This document shows, piece after piece, positions 5,577-7,623 of a stretch of 7,623 nt of DNA (position 1 is its first letter; each line of letters opens with the position of its first letter). The notes under the pieces are model-generated. The model did no database searches. It was given only the letters and a program-made list of their open reading frames with translations, and was not told the origin of the DNA. Position numbers and translations under genes: made by a program. The DNA comes from Balneolales bacterium (GTDB lineage: Bacteria; Bacteroidota; Rhodothermia; Balneolales; Natronogracilivirgulaceae), in the NCBI GenBank assembly GCA_007135895.1, contig SLHZ01000355.1, forward strand, positions 1 to 7,623, read 5' to 3'.

Positions 5577-7623
5577 TTATAATGATTTCATGATCATTCC
5601 AGCCAATGGGGGTATGTTAATCTTAATACGGGCAGGCTGGTTGTGCCACTCTCCTTTCCGGGCAACAAACTCGGTGCTCCCAAAGTTGCTGCCTCCATAA
5701 AACTCCGAGTCACTGTTGAATAAAATGCGATAGGAACCCTCCCTCGGAACACCGATAACGTAGTCATAGTGCACCTGAGGCGTAAAGTTGAAGACACACA
5801 CTACATTATCATATTCGTTCTTACCTCTTCTTAGAAATGCAACAATGCCATTATCGGCGTCAGAAAAATCAATCCATTGAAACCCGCTCCAATCAAAATC
5901 TATCTGGTGAAGCGGCTTCTGATTTTTGTAAATCCGATTAAGGTCCTTCACCATTGCCTGAAGGCCCTTGTGGCGGTCATATTTCAGGAGGTCCCAGTCA
6001 AGGGACTTATCGCTGTTCCATTCAGCCCATTGACCCAGCTCGGACCCCATGAACAACAGCTTCTTTCCGGGGTGACAATACATGTAAGTGTAAAGAAGAC
6101 GCAAATTGGCAAAACGCTGCCAGTCATCCCCGGGCATTTTAGAAATAAGCGACCGTTTCATGTGCACCACTTCATCGTGTGACAACGGAAGAATAAAGTT
6201 TTCCGTGAATGCATAAATCATTGAAAAAGTCAACTGATTATGGTGGTACTTCCGGAAAATTGGATCGATGGCCATGTACTTCAGCGTATCATTCATCCAC
6301 CCCATATTCCACTTGTAATCAAAACCCAGTCCACCTGTATAGGTGGGGCGTGATACCATGGGCCAGGAAGTGGACTCCTCGGCAAAAGTTATTACACCTT
6401 CAAATTCTTCGTTAATCACTTCATTGAATCGCTTCAGAAACTCTATCGCTTCTATATTTTCCCGCCCGCCATAACGGTTGGGGACCCAGTCTCCTTCCTC
6501 TCTTGAATAGTCCAGATACAAAATCGATGCAACCGCATCTACCCGCAGTCCGTCAATATGGTACTTGTCGAACCAGTATACGGCATTTGAAATCAAAAAA
6601 TTCATGACCTCGGTTCGGCCATAATTGAAGATGAGCGTACCCCAGTCCCGGTGTTCTCCTTTTCTCGGGTCGGCATGTTCGTACAGAGCCGTGCCATCAA
6701 ATTCTCGCAATCCATGATCATCCTTGCCGAAATGTGCCGGAACCCAGTCCAGGATGACACCAATCCCTTCCTTGTGGCAAGAATCAACAAAGTACATAAA
6801 GTCTTCCGGGGTTCCGTAGCGGGAAGTCGGTGCGAAAAAACCGGTTATCTGATATCCCCATGAAGGATCATAGGGGTGCTCTGCAACAGGCAGCAACTCA
6901 ATATGGGTATAACCCAGTTCACGGACGTATGGAACCAGGTCTTCTGCCAGTTCCCTGTATGTCAGAAAACCTGTTGAGGAAAATTCGCTTTTTTTCCAGG
7001 AGCCCAGATGGACCTCGTAAACGGATATCGGTTCGTCAAAAGCCTTTCCTCGTTTCTGCATCCACTTCTGGTCATTCCACTTGTAGCGGTCCAGATCTTT
7101 TACCACGGAAGCTGTCCTTGGCCTCAGCTCGGAACAGAAACCATAGGGATCGGCCTTAAGCAGCGGCACCCCGCCCTGAGCACCCCCAATTTCGTATTTG
7201 TAGACATCTCCATCTACCAATCCGGGAATAAAAATTTCCCAGATGCCCTGGTCAACATACTTGCGCATCGGATGTCGCCTTCCATCCCAGTCGTTGAACC
7301 CGCCCACAACACTCACACGCCGCGCACTTGGTGCAGAGACAACAAAACGAACACCTTCGGTATCATCAATCGTCATTGGGTGGGCCCCCATCCACTCATA
7401 GGCGCGACGGTGATTGCCCTCGCCCCAGAGCTGCAAGTCATAATCTGTAATTGTTGGCCCGAAACGATAAGGATCCTCCAGTCGGTACTTCTCTCCTTCA
7501 AATGGAACGATTTCATAATGATAACCGGACAGTTCCTTCCTGCTTTCAAAAAAAATTTCAAACAGCCCACCAGGGCTTATCCGGGCCATCTCTCTGTAGG
7601 AACTGCCCTCGTCAAACCATATA
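5577..7623 (-). CDS. glgB: 1,4-alpha-glucan branching enzyme, GH13, 5' end beyond window edge
   Basis: The frame is open to the right edge. Eleven in-frame codons precede the first internal ATG (7589), so that ATG is not the true start. Counting from Met 7589 as residue 1, the 670 residues hold the end of the N1 domain (about 1-50), a CBM48-like domain (about 78-160, with Gly-Gly-Phe-Asn-Asp-Trp-Asp at 96-102), the GH13 barrel (about 185-555) and the C-terminal beta domain (about 570-670). The catalytic triad is intact: Asp351 in Leu-Arg-Val-Asp-Ala-Val-Ala-Ser, Glu404 in Ala-Glu-Glu-Ser-Thr, and Asp472 in Ser-His-Asp-Glu-Val. These equal E. coli Asp405, Glu458 and Asp526 with a constant offset of 54, so roughly 40-45 residues are missing if the N-terminus is E. 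coli-like. The enzyme forms alpha-1,6 branches in glycogen. It is the promoter-proximal partner of malQ (13-bp gap). One oddity is Met477, where E. coli has Gly after His-Asp-Glu-Val-Val-His. Confidence 0.97.
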   Translation of the reverse strand, partial: IWFDEGSSYREMARISPGGLFEIFFESRKELSGYHYEIVPFEGEKYRLEDPYRFGPTITDYDLQLWGEGNHRRAYEWMGAHPMTIDDTEGVRFVVSAPSARRVSVVGGFNDWDGRRHPMRKYVDQGIWEIFIPGLVDGDVYKYEIGGAQGGVPLLKADPYGFCSELRPRTASVVKDLDRYKWNDQKWMQKRGKAFDEPISVYEVHLGSWKKSEFSSTGFLTYRELAEDLVPYVRELGYTHIELLPVAEHPYDPSWGYQITGFFAPTSRYGTPEDFMYFVDSCHKEGIGVILDWVPAHFGKDDHGLREFDGTALYEHADPRKGEHRDWGTLIFNYGRTEVMNFLISNAVYWFDKYHIDGLRVDAVASILYLDYSREEGDWVPNRYGGRENIEAIEFLKRFNEVINEEFEGVITFAEESTSWPMVSRPTYTGGLGFDYKWNMGWMNDTLKYMAIDPIFRKYHHNQLTFSMIYAFTENFILPLSHDEVVHMKRSLISKMPGDDWQRFANLRLLYTYMYCHPGKKLLFMGSELGQWAEWNSDKSLDWDLLKYDRHKGLQAMVKDLNRIYKNQKPLHQIDFDWSGFQWIDFSDADNGIVAFLRRGKNEYDNVVCVFNFTPQVHYDYVIGVPREGSYRILFNSDSEFYGGSNFGSTEFVARKGEWHNQPARIKINIPPLAGMIMKSL

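Overview
The window carries six protein-coding genes, all on the minus strand. Both outermost genes run off the window edges. In the direction of transcription (right to left) the order is: glgB (glycogen branching enzyme, 5' end missing), malQ (4-alpha-glucanotransferase), a 206-bp gap, a short glycogen/starch-synthase-like protein of the GT5 family, a DUF4270-type lipoprotein, a FadL/OMPP1-like outer-membrane beta-barrel protein, and the start of a secreted helical-repeat (TPR-like) protein. No RNA gene, mobile element, CRISPR array or long repeat was seen.

The likely host is a member of the Bacteroidota/Rhodothermota/Balneolota group. DUF4270 lipoproteins and single-domain 'half' glycogen synthases are, as I recall, features of that group. 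The barrel protein also ends in the aromatic-plus-basic style seen in its outer-membrane proteins. Shine-Dalgarno sequences are weak or absent before most genes, which fits too. Finer placement (for example Balneolales) is a guess.

The genes form two blocks. Block 1 (7623 to 4019) is alpha-glucan metabolism. GlgB introduces alpha-1,6 branches and MalQ disproportionates malto-oligosaccharides. The genes are 13 bp apart and look co-transcribed. All expected catalytic residues are present in both. Block 2 (3812 to 1) starts after the only sizeable gap, which holds a weak promoter candidate. It is tightly packed (gaps of 19, 16 and 28 bp) and runs from a cytoplasmic GT5-like protein into three exported or envelope proteins.

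The most interesting point is this join. The GT5 protein keeps only the N-terminal Rossmann half of a glycogen synthase and has lost the ADP-glucose-binding Lys-Thr-Gly-Gly motif, yet it leads a cluster of envelope proteins. It may have a regulatory, scaffolding or different sugar-related role. No complete glycogen synthase and no glgC lie in the window.
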